From: RFSX01 sp964591455
Lineage (GTDB): Bacteria > Bacteroidota > Bacteroidia > Chitinophagales > Saprospiraceae
Assembly (NCBI GenBank): GCA_964591455.1
Contig: CAZQDZ010000004.1
Location: 62,001-126,000 of the forward strand
Length of the DNA: 64,000 nucleotides
Direction: 5' to 3'
Shown here: in pieces, positions 8,035 through 16,947 of the stretch
Layout: every line of letters begins with the position of its first letter
Numbering within the stretch: position 1 is the stretch's first letter
The notes under the pieces: model-generated
Seen by the model: only the letters and a program-made list of their open reading frames with translations
Database searches by the model: none
What the model was told of the DNA's origin: nothing
Translations under genes and position numbers: made by a program

Positions 8035-8964
8035 TTATTCGTAATAATCCATTTGAATTTCAAATCTGCTATCTAGAGCACCCAGAGCCTGAGCAACCGC
8101 TGGTGTAATAACTAGGTCTATATCTTCAGCATACAAATTCGAAGGTATAGTACTTATTACTTGAGCAGTAACTTCTTTACCTGTAACTGGATATCTCAGG
8201 CTGATATAAGAATTAGGTTTTGCCTTACTGTGCATAACGAAAAGATTTTCTCTATCATGCCCTTCCTTATTCCAGTAGGCGATACCTTTCTTGTAATTGA
8301 ATTCTGTAACTACAGTGTCTTGAGTTTCACTATTTCTTTCTTCTTCCAGCTGAGTTAGAATAACATCCAACTCTGTTATAATCTCTTTTTCCTGTGCAGG
8401 TGTAGGTAAGTTGTCTTGCGAGGCGGGCAATTCTAGACGTTCTTGTAAGCGTTGTTTTATTCTCCGTGTCAGGTCAGAAATATCTTTTTGTGCTCTTGGC
8501 GCGGCCCACCAGCCAACCAGCAATTCTTCACCTGGTTTGACAGCAAATGAGGTTGTGTTATTTCTTCTGATTAAGTCTTCTAATTTTTGCGGAAAGTACA
8601 CCTTAGCGATTTTATATAAGGTTTCCTTTCTCTTAACCTTGTAGAATATGGGAGTCCAGGTTTCTGAATTTTTGGTGGAGGAACTCTGAATGTGTTCTAC
8701 AGCTAATGGAATTATTAGAGAAGCGCCAAGCGGAAGTGAATCTCCACTTTTCATCTTGTTGACCAGAAGTAAATCGGTCATGGCTATTTTATAATACTTA
8801 GCAAGACTATATAAGGTCTCTCCTTGTTTTATTTGGTGGATAAAATAAGTTTGGTTGTATTGATTGACCTGAGCATTAATAGCTGTTTCTGGCACTATAT
8901 GATTTTGAGCTATAGTTGCTGTAGAACACAACATCACCAATATCATAATAGATAATCTAATCAT
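8035..8964 (-). CDS. exported LysM protein with two LysM domains
   Basis: A 309-residue exported protein with a signal peptide ending near residue 19. Two LysM modules are visible: residues about 41-88 (HQIKQGETLYSLAKYY, then LLLVNKM and a LPLGASLIIPL end) and about 107-152 (YKVKRKETLYKIAKVY). LysM binds peptidoglycan glycan strands. A linker rich in Glu/Gln (170-215) leads to a C-terminal domain of about 85 residues that may be RlpA/DPBB-like (LRYPVTGKEVTAQVI); this last point is tentative. Probably a periplasmic cell-wall-associated protein. A TAnnTTTG box lies about 20 bases before the start. Confidence 0.8.
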   Translation of the reverse strand: MIRLSIMILVMLCSTATIAQNHIVPETAINAQVNQYNQTYFIHQIKQGETLYSLAKYYKIAMTDLLLVNKMKSGDSLPLGASLIIPLAVEHIQSSSTKNSETWTPIFYKVKRKETLYKIAKVYFPQKLEDLIRRNNTTSFAVKPGEELLVGWWAAPRAQKDISDLTRRIKQRLQERLELPASQDNLPTPAQEKEIITELDVILTQLEEERNSETQDTVVTEFNYKKGIAYWNKEGHDRENLFVMHSKAKPNSYISLRYPVTGKEVTAQVISTIPSNLYAEDIDLVITPAVAQALGALDSRFEIQMDYYE

Positions 8965-8982
8965 ATCACTGCTATTTTATAT

Positions 8983-8990
8983 CAAATATA
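8983..8990 (-). promoter_or_regulatory. candidate Bacteroidota -7 box before the LysM gene
   Basis: On the minus strand the sequence reads TATATTTG, a match to the TAnnTTTG -7 consensus. It ends 18 bases before the ATG at 8964, leaving a short leader. No TTG -33 box is seen at standard spacing, so the call is tentative. Confidence 0.35.
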
Positions 8991-9042
8991 TCTGTAATAT
9001 GACTCTAATGTAGCCTTGAAGTCACTGGAAACTCTTATAATC

Positions 9043-9795
9043 TTAGTTACTTTCTTTCTTAAATTTTGCAGAACGAACAACTGGATCAGATTGCAGATAA
9101 GAAAGCACATCCTCTGCCTTATGTACTTTGGTGTTATAAGTAACTAACCATGAACTGCTGTCATTATTAAGTCTTTCTATGATTTGAAATCCATATTTGG
9201 TTTTCATCTCATCAAACCACCTTGCTAATTCATTTCCTTTGGCTATATCTACCACAATTTGTGATTTGTTTATTTTGGTATCTATATTAATACCTGTATT
9301 ATCACTAATCTTCGTCCAACCATTCTGGTGTTCAGCTATCTTTTCTAGCATAAACTGGAGTTTATGAACAGATTCTGGTCTCTCTCTCTTACCAGATAAT
9401 GTTTTCATTACGTTGTCTTTTTGATAAGACATGTATATAGTAGGTAGGTCAGCAATGTTGCTAGGGTAGTTATCATCGAGAGAATGAAAGTCTGCTTTGT
9501 CATATGCTGAGACGAGATCTTTCATCTCGTCATTGGTGATGAATTTAGCATAGGTGCCAATCTTATCTGTATTCCTTGCGCCAATGAATTCAGCGTACAG
9601 ATTGTTGTAGATGTTGAATTCGTAGTGAGGACAATGGCCATAGCATGCCCCCTTTTTAAGTTTGAAAATAAGCTCTTCTGAACTTACATTTACATCTTCC
9701 AAATTCACTGATTGTGTCACAGCATCTTTGGTCGTTTTGCATGAAATCGCTCCCAAAGCGTATAGTGTGATTAAAAGTATTAATCTCATCGTCAT
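9043..9795 (-). CDS. DUF6438-type lipoprotein
   Basis: A 250-residue lipoprotein with lipobox LGAISC (cysteine at about residue 19). The segment from about 45 to 145 fits the DUF6438 family: KKGACYGHCPHYEFNIY near the start, a glycine-containing beta strand, then YPSNIADLPTIYMSYQ. The CYGHCP cysteine pair is the family hallmark. The last 80 residues (about 170-250) look like a separate small alpha/beta domain. No enzymatic activity is known for the family. It is followed on the same strand by the LysM gene but has its own TAnnTTTG box. Confidence 0.75.
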   Translation of the reverse strand: MTMRLILLITLYALGAISCKTTKDAVTQSVNLEDVNVSSEELIFKLKKGACYGHCPHYEFNIYNNLYAEFIGARNTDKIGTYAKFITNDEMKDLVSAYDKADFHSLDDNYPSNIADLPTIYMSYQKDNVMKTLSGKRERPESVHKLQFMLEKIAEHQNGWTKISDNTGINIDTKINKSQIVVDIAKGNELARWFDEMKTKYGFQIIERLNNDSSSWLVTYNTKVHKAEDVLSYLQSDPVVRSAKFKKESN

Positions 9796-9815
9796 ATTTT
9801 GAATATTAAGCGATG

Positions 9816-9823
9816 CAAAATTA
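9816..9823 (-). promoter_or_regulatory. candidate -7 box before the DUF6438 lipoprotein gene
   Basis: Minus-strand TAATTTTG matches TAnnTTTG and ends 20 bases before the ATG at 9795, the same distance as for the LysM gene. There is no clear -33 TTG. Confidence 0.35.
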
Positions 9824-9912
9824 ACTATTGGGATTAGAATAATAATTTGTTCTCCCTAATAAAAGTAGGTTAAAGTTTGTTTCAATTTGAAATCTAAGTA
9901 ATTACAGCTTTG

Positions 9913-10986
9913 TTATGAAACAACTTCACCTCCGCAGCTGCTCCCTGCGCCTGCTGTACAGCCATAGCAATGTTGGTTTGTAATTATCTTTCGAGCCATC
10001 AGGCTATCCATATCAAATTCATTAATATGAGTATGCTTGACATCTGACCTGAGATCCAACATTTGGTTGAAATCACAGTCATGTATATAACCATCCCAAC
10101 TAATCGACAAGGTATTCCTACACATCAAACCATCTATAGTCATAGGGTTAAATGCATTTGATAACTCCGTCATATATTCCTTATAATTTCCACTTTCAAT
10201 TAGATATTCTAGGAATCGGCTTACTGGCAAGTTAGTGATGGCGTAGAGTGCATTGAAGTCTATGTCGAATTTGGTTTTTAGCTGTCTTTTAAATTCTGCT
10301 TCCAATTCTACTTGGTCACCAGGAAGGTAGGCCCCTGACGGGTTATGTACTAAATCGAGGATTAGGCCTGTCCCTTCTTTTCCATATCCGACAGCATTGA
10401 GTCTTCTGAGGGCTTCTATACTGTCTTCAAATACACCATCACCTCTCTGAGAATCAGTCCTGTTTTTACTAAAGTATGGCAGCGAAGAAACCACTTGCAC
10501 GCCATTAGCTTTGTAGAATTCAGGGAGGTCATGATATTTTTTGTTGGCCATGATTATGGTAAGGTTACATCTTACCATGACTTTCTTTCCAGCCTTGAAG
10601 CACTCCTCTACAAACCATCTGAAATGCGCATTCATTTCTGGGGCACCACCAGTTATGTCTACAGTAGGAATGTCATGCTCTATAATAATCTTTAAGCATT
10701 GCTCTAGGGTAGCCAAATCCATGTTCTCCTCCTTCTTATCTGGTCCAGCATCTACGTGACAATGAGCACAGGTTTGATTACATAACTTCCCTATGTTAAT
10801 TTGAAATATATCGACCTTAGTAGGTTTTATTCCTTGATTCCAACCATGTTCTCCTATTCGCTTCTGGAAATGAGGAATATCTACATTCACTTCTTCGCGA
10901 CCACTGAGTACCTTGAGCTGCATAAACGAGTTAGAAAGGCTACTTCCTCTCGCTTTTAAGCTTTTAGTCTTTTGTTTGACACCCAT
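9913..10986 (-). CDS. arsS: arsenosugar biosynthesis radical SAM protein ArsS
   Basis: A 357-residue radical SAM enzyme. The cluster cysteines are C69, C73 and C76 in CNQTCAHC. The extended N-terminus, the ITGGAPEMN motif and the C-terminal CYGCTAGAGSSCGGE motif are typical of ArsS, which attaches a 5'-deoxyadenosyl group to methylated arsenic to form arsenosugars. Some family members have selenocysteine near the C-terminal GSSC(C/U)GG motif; here the codon is TGC, so this is the cysteine form. It shares one base (TAATG) with the upstream peroxidase-like gene, implying translational coupling. No arsM methyltransferase is visible in the window. Confidence 0.9.
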   Translation of the reverse strand: MGVKQKTKSLKARGSSLSNSFMQLKVLSGREEVNVDIPHFQKRIGEHGWNQGIKPTKVDIFQINIGKLCNQTCAHCHVDAGPDKKEENMDLATLEQCLKIIIEHDIPTVDITGGAPEMNAHFRWFVEECFKAGKKVMVRCNLTIIMANKKYHDLPEFYKANGVQVVSSLPYFSKNRTDSQRGDGVFEDSIEALRRLNAVGYGKEGTGLILDLVHNPSGAYLPGDQVELEAEFKRQLKTKFDIDFNALYAITNLPVSRFLEYLIESGNYKEYMTELSNAFNPMTIDGLMCRNTLSISWDGYIHDCDFNQMLDLRSDVKHTHINEFDMDSLMARKIITNQHCYGCTAGAGSSCGGEVVS

Positions 10987-11321
10987 TACATTAATTTTTT
11001 ATTGATTTGGTTCATCATCTGAACACTATTTACCAATGTGGCGCCACATTTAATGGCTCCGGCAACATGGACTGCTTCCATCATCTGCTCTTCATCAGCT
11101 CCTTTCTTTAAGCAGGCATTTGTATAGGCATCCATGCAGTAAGGGCAATTGACAGCATGTGCTACTGCTAAGGCGATTAGGGCCTTTTCTCTTGCAGTCA
11201 AGCTTCCCTCTTGAAAGACAGAATTATAATACTCGAAAAACTTATCTCCATACTCTTTTTGGAAATCAGTTATGTTACCAAACTTTTTTAAATCTTCAGG
11301 CTTAAAATAGGATTGATCCAT
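10986..11321 (-). CDS. arsenosugar biosynthesis-associated peroxidase-like protein (carboxymuconolactone decarboxylase family)
   Basis: A 111-residue AhpD/CMD-fold protein. The redox CxxC motif is in AVNCPYCMDAYT (about residues 58-68), preceded by LTAREKALIALAVAHA. The family includes AhpD-like disulfide reductases, and one subgroup is regularly found next to arsS; the coupled arrangement here places it in that subgroup. Probable cytosolic thiol-disulfide or peroxidase-like role in arsenosugar synthesis; the exact reaction is unknown. Confidence 0.85.
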   Translation of the reverse strand: MDQSYFKPEDLKKFGNITDFQKEYGDKFFEYYNSVFQEGSLTAREKALIALAVAHAVNCPYCMDAYTNACLKKGADEEQMMEAVHVAGAIKCGATLVNSVQMMNQINKKLM

Positions 11322-11465
11322 GACTAGTAAATTTGCTGCAAAGTAAACTTTTTAATTACTATTGAAGCTTATAATTAGCGCTTCTTGGTAATAACCAGTT
11401 CTAAGCGTCAAAACCATTATTTATTTAATATTGCAAATGAAGACTACACATTAGAATTTATCCCC

Positions 11466-11972
11466 ATGTATAACCAAGTTATAATCGTACTAATTGCCTT
11501 GTTTTTCTTTTCGGCATGCTCTAATTCTCCTAAATCAAAAGGCAAAGTTCCTATATATCAAGATGGCACATTAGAATCTACAGTTCTTATCTCAGCTGGC
11601 GAGTCCTATTCTGACTTTAATGCCTTAGAAATTCCGTCTTTTTTCAATATTGGGTTAGTGAAGCATGATGACTCTGAGAACCCACTGAAAACGATAATTT
11701 TAAGTAAACGATTAAATAAAGGTCAGACAGTAAATGTAAAACCGCTTAGTTTGTTTACATTTTTATCGGATACTACAGAATACAGGTTTTTAGTCAGTTC
11801 TTATGCTACCGTAGAAAATGTTAGGTTGGGCGATAATTTCACCACATTCATGAGCATCAATAATGATCTCCAAATGTCAATAGAGTATTGGTTCAGAGCG
11901 CAGTGTGGCATAGAAAAATGTAAAGCATATAAGTGGACTCAGGCTTACAAGGCCATACGAGAACTTCAATAA
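11466..11972 (+). CDS. lipoprotein of unknown function
   Basis: A 168-residue protein. From the ATG at 11466 it begins with a textbook lipoprotein signal (LIALFFFSAC), with the lipidated cysteine near residue 18. A longer frame to 11385 would bury this signal, so it is rejected. The mature part is beta-rich, and a short cysteine pair (CGIEKC) lies near the C-terminus before YKWTQAYKAI. I do not recognise the family. It precedes the FemAB-like gene by 30 bases on the same strand and is likely co-transcribed. Confidence 0.65.
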   Translation: MYNQVIIVLIALFFFSACSNSPKSKGKVPIYQDGTLESTVLISAGESYSDFNALEIPSFFNIGLVKHDDSENPLKTIILSKRLNKGQTVNVKPLSLFTFLSDTTEYRFLVSSYATVENVRLGDNFTTFMSINNDLQMSIEYWFRAQCGIEKCKAYKWTQAYKAIRELQ

Positions 11973-12002
11973 ACAACGCTAGAGAAATCTGATTTTAATT
12001 TA

Positions 12003-13202
12003 ATGATGTCTTACTCAAAAGTACTTTCCCTTTCTGGCCATAGCAAAGTCAAAATTTCTATATCAGATACGATATTTCCTATTGCTAAGGAATGGGACAG
12101 TCATTGTGGAGCCAATGTCTATGTGCAATCAGATTATCTGAAAGTGCTGGAGAATGATGGTCCTTTAGGGTATAGATATTATTACATATTTCTGCATGAC
12201 CAAAACCAGGTTCTTGGTCTCATATATTGTCAATGCAAGCAAATAAAACTTAAAGAAGATTTCAGAGTGCATACACATAGTGATTCCACCTGGGATAAGC
12301 TAAAGGTGGTACTCACGAAGACTGCATTTGGATTCATAAAGCACAACATTCTCATCTGTGGCAATGTGCTACTGACGGGTGAGTACGGTATTAGATTAGC
12401 CAAGGAGATTAATATCGACAAATCAGAACTGGTAGCACAGGTAATGTCAGAAGTAATCACTTATGCAAGAAAAGAACAAGGTGTTCGTATCAATAGTACC
12501 TTGTTGAAGGACTTTTACAAAGATGGGCCTTTAAAGGAGTTGTCATTTAAGCATAAAGATTATACTCAGTTTGTAGTCCAGCCTGACATGGTCGTCCATC
12601 TCAAGGATAGCTGGTCATCCTATGATGATTATCTAAAGGATGTAAAATCTAAGTATAGAGTCAAGTTTAAGAAGATTAAGAAAAAAGGGTCAGACTTAAT
12701 ATTTAAAGAACTAGATGAGGCAGAAGCAGAAAGATACAATGATGAAATGTATAGGCTTTATAAGGAGACGGCAGACCGAGCGGTGTTTAGCCTCTTTCTG
12801 CTAAGGGAGGGCTACTTTGGTTCACTTAAAAAGCAGATGGGGAGTAGGATGAAGTTAGAGGGTGTATTTCTACATGGAGAATTAGTTGCTTTTTTTACAT
12901 ACATCAGCAATGGATCTCAGGGGGATGCACATTTCTTAGGGTATGATGTCCAGCAAAATGCAAAGCATCAGATTTATTTCAATATTCTCCTGAAATTACT
13001 AGAGACGGCAATAACTAATCGGGTGAGTTATCTCAATCTAAGTAGAACCGCATTGGAGATTAAGAGTAGTGTAGGGGCTGTACCTCATGATATGTACATT
13101 CATCTGAAATACCACAATTCAGCTATCAATAAGATACTCCCTAATCTTTTATCCAAGTTTGTTCCCAAGAATAAGTGGCAGCCTAGGAATCCTTTCAAAT
13201 AG
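12003..13202 (+). CDS. FemAB/BioF2-like GNAT-fold acyltransferase
   Basis: A 399-residue cytosolic protein. The second half (about 190-340) has the pattern of the Acetyltransf_6/FemAB-like domain: KDVKSKYRVKFKKIKKKG, then FFTYISNGSQGDAHFLGYD and LNLSRTALEIKSSVGA. Such domains transfer amino-acyl or acyl groups onto cell-wall or surface precursors, but the substrate here cannot be told. The start is an ATGATG doublet. The 3' end overlaps the anti-sigma-like gene on the other strand by 8 bases. Confidence 0.7.
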   Translation: MMSYSKVLSLSGHSKVKISISDTIFPIAKEWDSHCGANVYVQSDYLKVLENDGPLGYRYYYIFLHDQNQVLGLIYCQCKQIKLKEDFRVHTHSDSTWDKLKVVLTKTAFGFIKHNILICGNVLLTGEYGIRLAKEINIDKSELVAQVMSEVITYARKEQGVRINSTLLKDFYKDGPLKELSFKHKDYTQFVVQPDMVVHLKDSWSSYDDYLKDVKSKYRVKFKKIKKKGSDLIFKELDEAEAERYNDEMYRLYKETADRAVFSLFLLREGYFGSLKKQMGSRMKLEGVFLHGELVAFFTYISNGSQGDAHFLGYDVQQNAKHQIYFNILLKLLETAITNRVSYLNLSRTALEIKSSVGAVPHDMYIHLKYHNSAINKILPNLLSKFVPKNKWQPRNPFK

Positions 13203-13542
13203 GGTTGTCAGATTTATGTAAGGCAGCATAGGCTTCGTGTAATCCGTGAAGCTTTTGTGTATCATAGAAAGAGTCAATATTCAGTTGGAGTTCCTCCCAT
13301 CCTGCGATATGTCCTTTAGGTTGCTCGGTAGATTTGTTAGACTCAACATATACCACAGTGCTTACAGCAAGAATGGCAACACAGGCCGCAGCAAGATTAA
13401 GCCACTTATATAGTCGTCTTTTATTTATGGACAAGTCACTATTATCGTTATCTAACCTACGAGAAACATTATCCCAAATCCGTTGTGATGGTGTTGTAGA
13501 CGCTGACTCACTAGTCTTTCTGATGTGTTCGAATTCTTGCAC
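13195..13542 (-). CDS. putative membrane anti-sigma factor
   Basis: A 115-residue protein with one membrane segment at about residues 47-68 (WLNLAAACVAILAVSTVVYV). The N-terminal cytoplasmic part is charged and the C-terminal part would be periplasmic. The gene starts at a GTG six bases after the stop of an ECF sigma-factor gene, so it is almost certainly the cognate regulator. It lacks a recognisable zinc-binding HxxxCxxC motif, so the assignment rests on context and topology. Confidence 0.65.
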   Translation of the reverse strand: MQEFEHIRKTSESASTTPSQRIWDNVSRRLDNDNSDLSINKRRLYKWLNLAAACVAILAVSTVVYVESNKSTEQPKGHIAGWEELQLNIDSFYDTQKLHGLHEAYAALHKSDNPI

Positions 13543-13548
13543 GATACT

Positions 13549-14103
13549 CTAAATTTGGTTTGAGTTCAGATGATAGTTATGTTTTTTTTTGTAAAGCGCT
13601 CTTAATCTCTTTTTAGCTAAGATCAGCTGAGATTTGCTCGTATTGATACTGATTCCAAGTTCTTCCGCAATCTCTCTATGCTTGTAGCCTTCTATAACAT
13701 ATAAGTTGAATATAGTTCTATAGCCAGCTGGAAGCTGTTGAAGCAGTTGTACGATTTCGTTGAAGCTAATATTACTGAGAATATTAGATGGTTCACTTAC
13801 CCCATGCGCTTTCTCTAATTCCAAATGCATCTTCATATTGTTGTTCTTCCTCAGATACATCAGACACTCATTGATGACAATGCGTTTCATCCAACCTTCA
13901 AAACTGCCCTTGCCCTTGTATTGGTCTATTTTGCTAAAGATTCTATAAAAACTTTCAATCATCACATCCTCGGCAGCAGGCTTCTGTTTGATATATCTCA
14001 GGCATATGCTGAAAAATAGAGGGGCATACTTATCATATACGGTCTTTTGACCAACTCTGTCTTGAGCTTTGCATTTTTCTATGATATGTGATTCATTATA
14101 CAT
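13549..14103 (-). CDS. ECF-type RNA polymerase sigma factor
   Basis: A 184-residue sigma-70-family protein of the extracytoplasmic-function group. Region 2 runs about residues 20-90 (YDKYAPLFFSICLRYIKQ, AAEDVMIESFYRIFSKI, GSFEGWMKRIVINECL). Region 4 is about 118-172 (LLQQLPAGYRTIFNLYVIEGYKHREIAEELGI). It pairs with the membrane protein encoded next and is divergent from valS. The stress sensed is unknown. Confidence 0.85.
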   Translation of the reverse strand: MYNESHIIEKCKAQDRVGQKTVYDKYAPLFFSICLRYIKQKPAAEDVMIESFYRIFSKIDQYKGKGSFEGWMKRIVINECLMYLRKNNNMKMHLELEKAHGVSEPSNILSNISFNEIVQLLQQLPAGYRTIFNLYVIEGYKHREIAEELGISINTSKSQLILAKKRLRALYKKKHNYHLNSNQI

Positions 14104-14223
14104 GAATAGGAGCGGTTATACTCTTTAGATGTAAGTTACAAGTTATTTGGTGTATGTGAAAGTGTTTTTTTTCTTCCTTACATATGATGTTTTCCTTGAA
14201 TTTGATATTCATATCTTTGAGGT

Positions 14224-16863
14224 ATGGATAAGAGCAATAAGTATAACCCAGGTTTAGTAGAAGAAAAATGGTACAAGTACTGGGAAGAAAGAAAGTATTT
14301 TAAATCTGAACCAAATGACAAAGAACCATATACGATAGTCATACCCCCTCCTAATGTGACAGGCGTGTTGCACATGGGCCATATGCTGAATGTGACTATA
14401 CAAGACGTACTTATCCGGAAGGCGAGATTAGATGGTAAGAATGCTTGCTTTGTGCCAGGTACTGACCATGCCTCCATTGCTACTGAAGCCAAAGTAGTAA
14501 GAGCCCTTAGAGAGAAAGGCATAAAGAAATCCGACCTGACAAGAGAGGAATTCATGGAACATGCTTGGGAGTGGACACATAAGTATGGTGGGATTATCTT
14601 ACAGCAACTCAAGAAATTAGGAGCCTCCTGCGATTGGGATAGGACAGCCTTTACGATGGATGAGGAACGCTATAATGCTGTTATTAAGGTATTTGTATCA
14701 CTATATAAAAGAGGTAAACTTTACCGAGGACAGCGCATGGTAAATTGGGATCCTGTAGCGCAGACCGTATTATCTAATGAAGAAGTGCTATACAAAGAGG
14801 AATCGGCCAAGCTTTATCATGTAAAATATAAGATAGAGGGGGAAGAGGATTATATCACGATTGCCACGACGAGACCAGAAACTATTCTAGGGGATACAGG
14901 TATAGCTGTCAATCCAGATGACGAACGGTTCACGAAGTTCAAAGGCAAAAAAGCCATAGTTCCCTTACTAGGCAGGGTAATTCCCATAATTTTTGATAGC
15001 TACGTGGACAAGGAATTTGGAACAGGAGCACTAAAAGTCACCCCTGCCCATGACCCTAATGATTATGAGATAGGAAAGAACCATAATCTCGAGGTCATAG
15101 ATATGCTGAATGATGATGGTACAGTGAGTGAGGCAGGCATACTGTATGTAGGAGAGGATAGGAAAAAGGCCAGAAAGCTAATTTTAGCAGATTTGAGAGA
15201 GGCCGGGCAGTTAGTAGAAGAAGAAGATTTAGTTCATAACGTGGGACGTTCTGAAAGAACTAATGCGATCGTAGAGCCAAAATTATCCCTTCAGTGGTAT
15301 GTGGATATGAAGCAAATAGCTGAGCCTGCGCTGAAGGCTGTAATGGATGATACCGTCGATTTTTTTCCTAAGAAGTATAAGAATACTTACAGACATTGGA
15401 TGGAGAATATCAGAGATTGGTGTATATCCAGACAACTATGGTGGGGGCAAAGAATTCCTGCCTACTTCCTGGGAGAAGAAGTATTCGTAGCGGAAACTGC
15501 AGAAGAGGCCTTAGCACAAGCAAAAGAAAAAACGGGAAATCAGGCTCTGACCTTAGAAGATCTCAAACAAGATGAAGACGTTTTAGATACTTGGTTTTCT
15601 TCTTGGTTGTGGCCTATGAGTGTATTCGATGGTTTCTACGACAGAAAGGAAATAGCGTATTATTATCCTACGACAGTTTTGGTAACGGGATGGGACATCA
15701 TATTCCTTTGGGTGGCACGAATGGTGATGGCTGGGTATGAATGGGAAGAGAACTATCCATTCAAAGATGTATACTTCACAGGTATGGTTAGGGATAAGAA
15801 GAGAAGGAAGATGAGCAAGTCATTAGGAAATTCTCCAGATGCTTTAGAGCTTCTAGAAGAGTATGGCGCTGATGGCGTTCGATATGGTATGCTCTCTTGT
15901 GCTCCCGCTGGTGGAGATTTATTATTTGATTTATCCTTGGTGGATAATGGTAGAAAGTTTGCAAATAAAATCTGGAATGCTGTAGGCTACGTCTTGGATA
16001 TAAAGGTAGATGATACTCTATCACAACAACCTGCTAATCTCCTGGCTAAAAACTGGATAAATCAGTTGCTAGATAGGACGATAGAAAAAGTGGACAACTC
16101 TTATAAAGACTATAGATTATCAGAGGCACTTATAACATTATACTCCTTTGTGTGGACAGATGTTTTCTCTTGGTATCTGGAAATGATAAAGCCAGAATAT
16201 GGACAAGCAATGGATACACAAACAAGGCTAGATGCTATAGAATTATATGAGAAGATTTGCATTCTCCTACATCCCTTTATGCCATTTATCACAGAGGAAG
16301 TATATCACAAGCTTAAGGATAGAAAAGAAGGGGATGATTGTATGATAGCTTCTTATCCAAGAGTATTAGATAAGGCTGATTTAGACTTACTATCTGACAT
16401 GAAGCTCTATCAAGACATCGTATCCAGCATTAGAGATATAAAGAATAAAAATCAAGTAGCTCCTAAGACACTTATCTCTGTAAGTACAGAGAAGAACGAT
16501 GAAATAAATCGATGCTTAGAGAGAGATGGCTTTGCGACTCTCGTACAAAAAATGGCCTTTGTAGATGAGTTCAATGCTATAGAGGTAGGTCAGGAGGTAG
16601 ATGGCATCTCCTTCATTTGTGGTAAGACTAAGTTCTATGCACATCTTGAACTGGATATCAATATAGAGGAAGAATTAGAAAAGACACAGAAGGAATTAGA
16701 ATACCAAGAAGGATTCGTGGGTAAGATAGAGAAGAAACTGGGTAATGAAAGATTCGTTAGTGGCGCACCCGAAGCTGTGGTGGCAAATGAAAAGAAGAAG
16801 TTGTCAGATGGCTTAGCAAGGATAAAGGCTTTAAAAGAAAGATTGGATCAGTTGAATAAATAA
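14224..16863 (+). CDS. valS: valine-tRNA ligase
   Basis: An 879-residue class I aminoacyl-tRNA synthetase. The HIGH motif is HMGH at residues 50-53 after PPPNVTGVL, and the KMSKS loop is at 529-533. The editing domain (TTRPETILGDTGIAVNP), the anticodon-binding region and the C-terminal coiled coil (about 805-879, rich in Glu/Lys) are all present, so the enzyme is complete and of usual length. A hairpin terminator follows 30 bases after the stop. Confidence 0.97.
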   Translation: MDKSNKYNPGLVEEKWYKYWEERKYFKSEPNDKEPYTIVIPPPNVTGVLHMGHMLNVTIQDVLIRKARLDGKNACFVPGTDHASIATEAKVVRALREKGIKKSDLTREEFMEHAWEWTHKYGGIILQQLKKLGASCDWDRTAFTMDEERYNAVIKVFVSLYKRGKLYRGQRMVNWDPVAQTVLSNEEVLYKEESAKLYHVKYKIEGEEDYITIATTRPETILGDTGIAVNPDDERFTKFKGKKAIVPLLGRVIPIIFDSYVDKEFGTGALKVTPAHDPNDYEIGKNHNLEVIDMLNDDGTVSEAGILYVGEDRKKARKLILADLREAGQLVEEEDLVHNVGRSERTNAIVEPKLSLQWYVDMKQIAEPALKAVMDDTVDFFPKKYKNTYRHWMENIRDWCISRQLWWGQRIPAYFLGEEVFVAETAEEALAQAKEKTGNQALTLEDLKQDEDVLDTWFSSWLWPMSVFDGFYDRKEIAYYYPTTVLVTGWDIIFLWVARMVMAGYEWEENYPFKDVYFTGMVRDKKRRKMSKSLGNSPDALELLEEYGADGVRYGMLSCAPAGGDLLFDLSLVDNGRKFANKIWNAVGYVLDIKVDDTLSQQPANLLAKNWINQLLDRTIEKVDNSYKDYRLSEALITLYSFVWTDVFSWYLEMIKPEYGQAMDTQTRLDAIELYEKICILLHPFMPFITEEVYHKLKDRKEGDDCMIASYPRVLDKADLDLLSDMKLYQDIVSSIRDIKNKNQVAPKTLISVSTEKNDEINRCLERDGFATLVQKMAFVDEFNAIEVGQEVDGISFICGKTKFYAHLELDINIEEELEKTQKELEYQEGFVGKIEKKLGNERFVSGAPEAVVANEKKKLSDGLARIKALKERLDQLNK

Positions 16864-16891
16864 AGAATCAATATTTCTTAACAAGAAAAAT

Positions 16892-16918
16892 CCCTGCAAC
16901 CTTATTTGGGCTGCAGGG
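16892..16918. terminator. bidirectional terminator between valS and the T9SS gene
   Basis: A stem CCCTGCA (16892-16898) pairs with TGCAGGG (16912-16918). A-rich sequence lies on the left and TTATTTTAT on the right, so it can end transcription of both convergent genes. Confidence 0.75.
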
Positions 16919-16947
16919 TTATTTTATATCTAATCAGAGATTGTAGA

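Noticed and set aside
10495..10759. Two overlapping plus-strand frames inside arsS
   Set aside because: They lie opposite a well-supported conserved gene and show no independent features.
14212..14219. TATCTTTG box before valS
   Set aside because: It ends four bases before the ATG, so transcription would begin inside the gene; probably chance.
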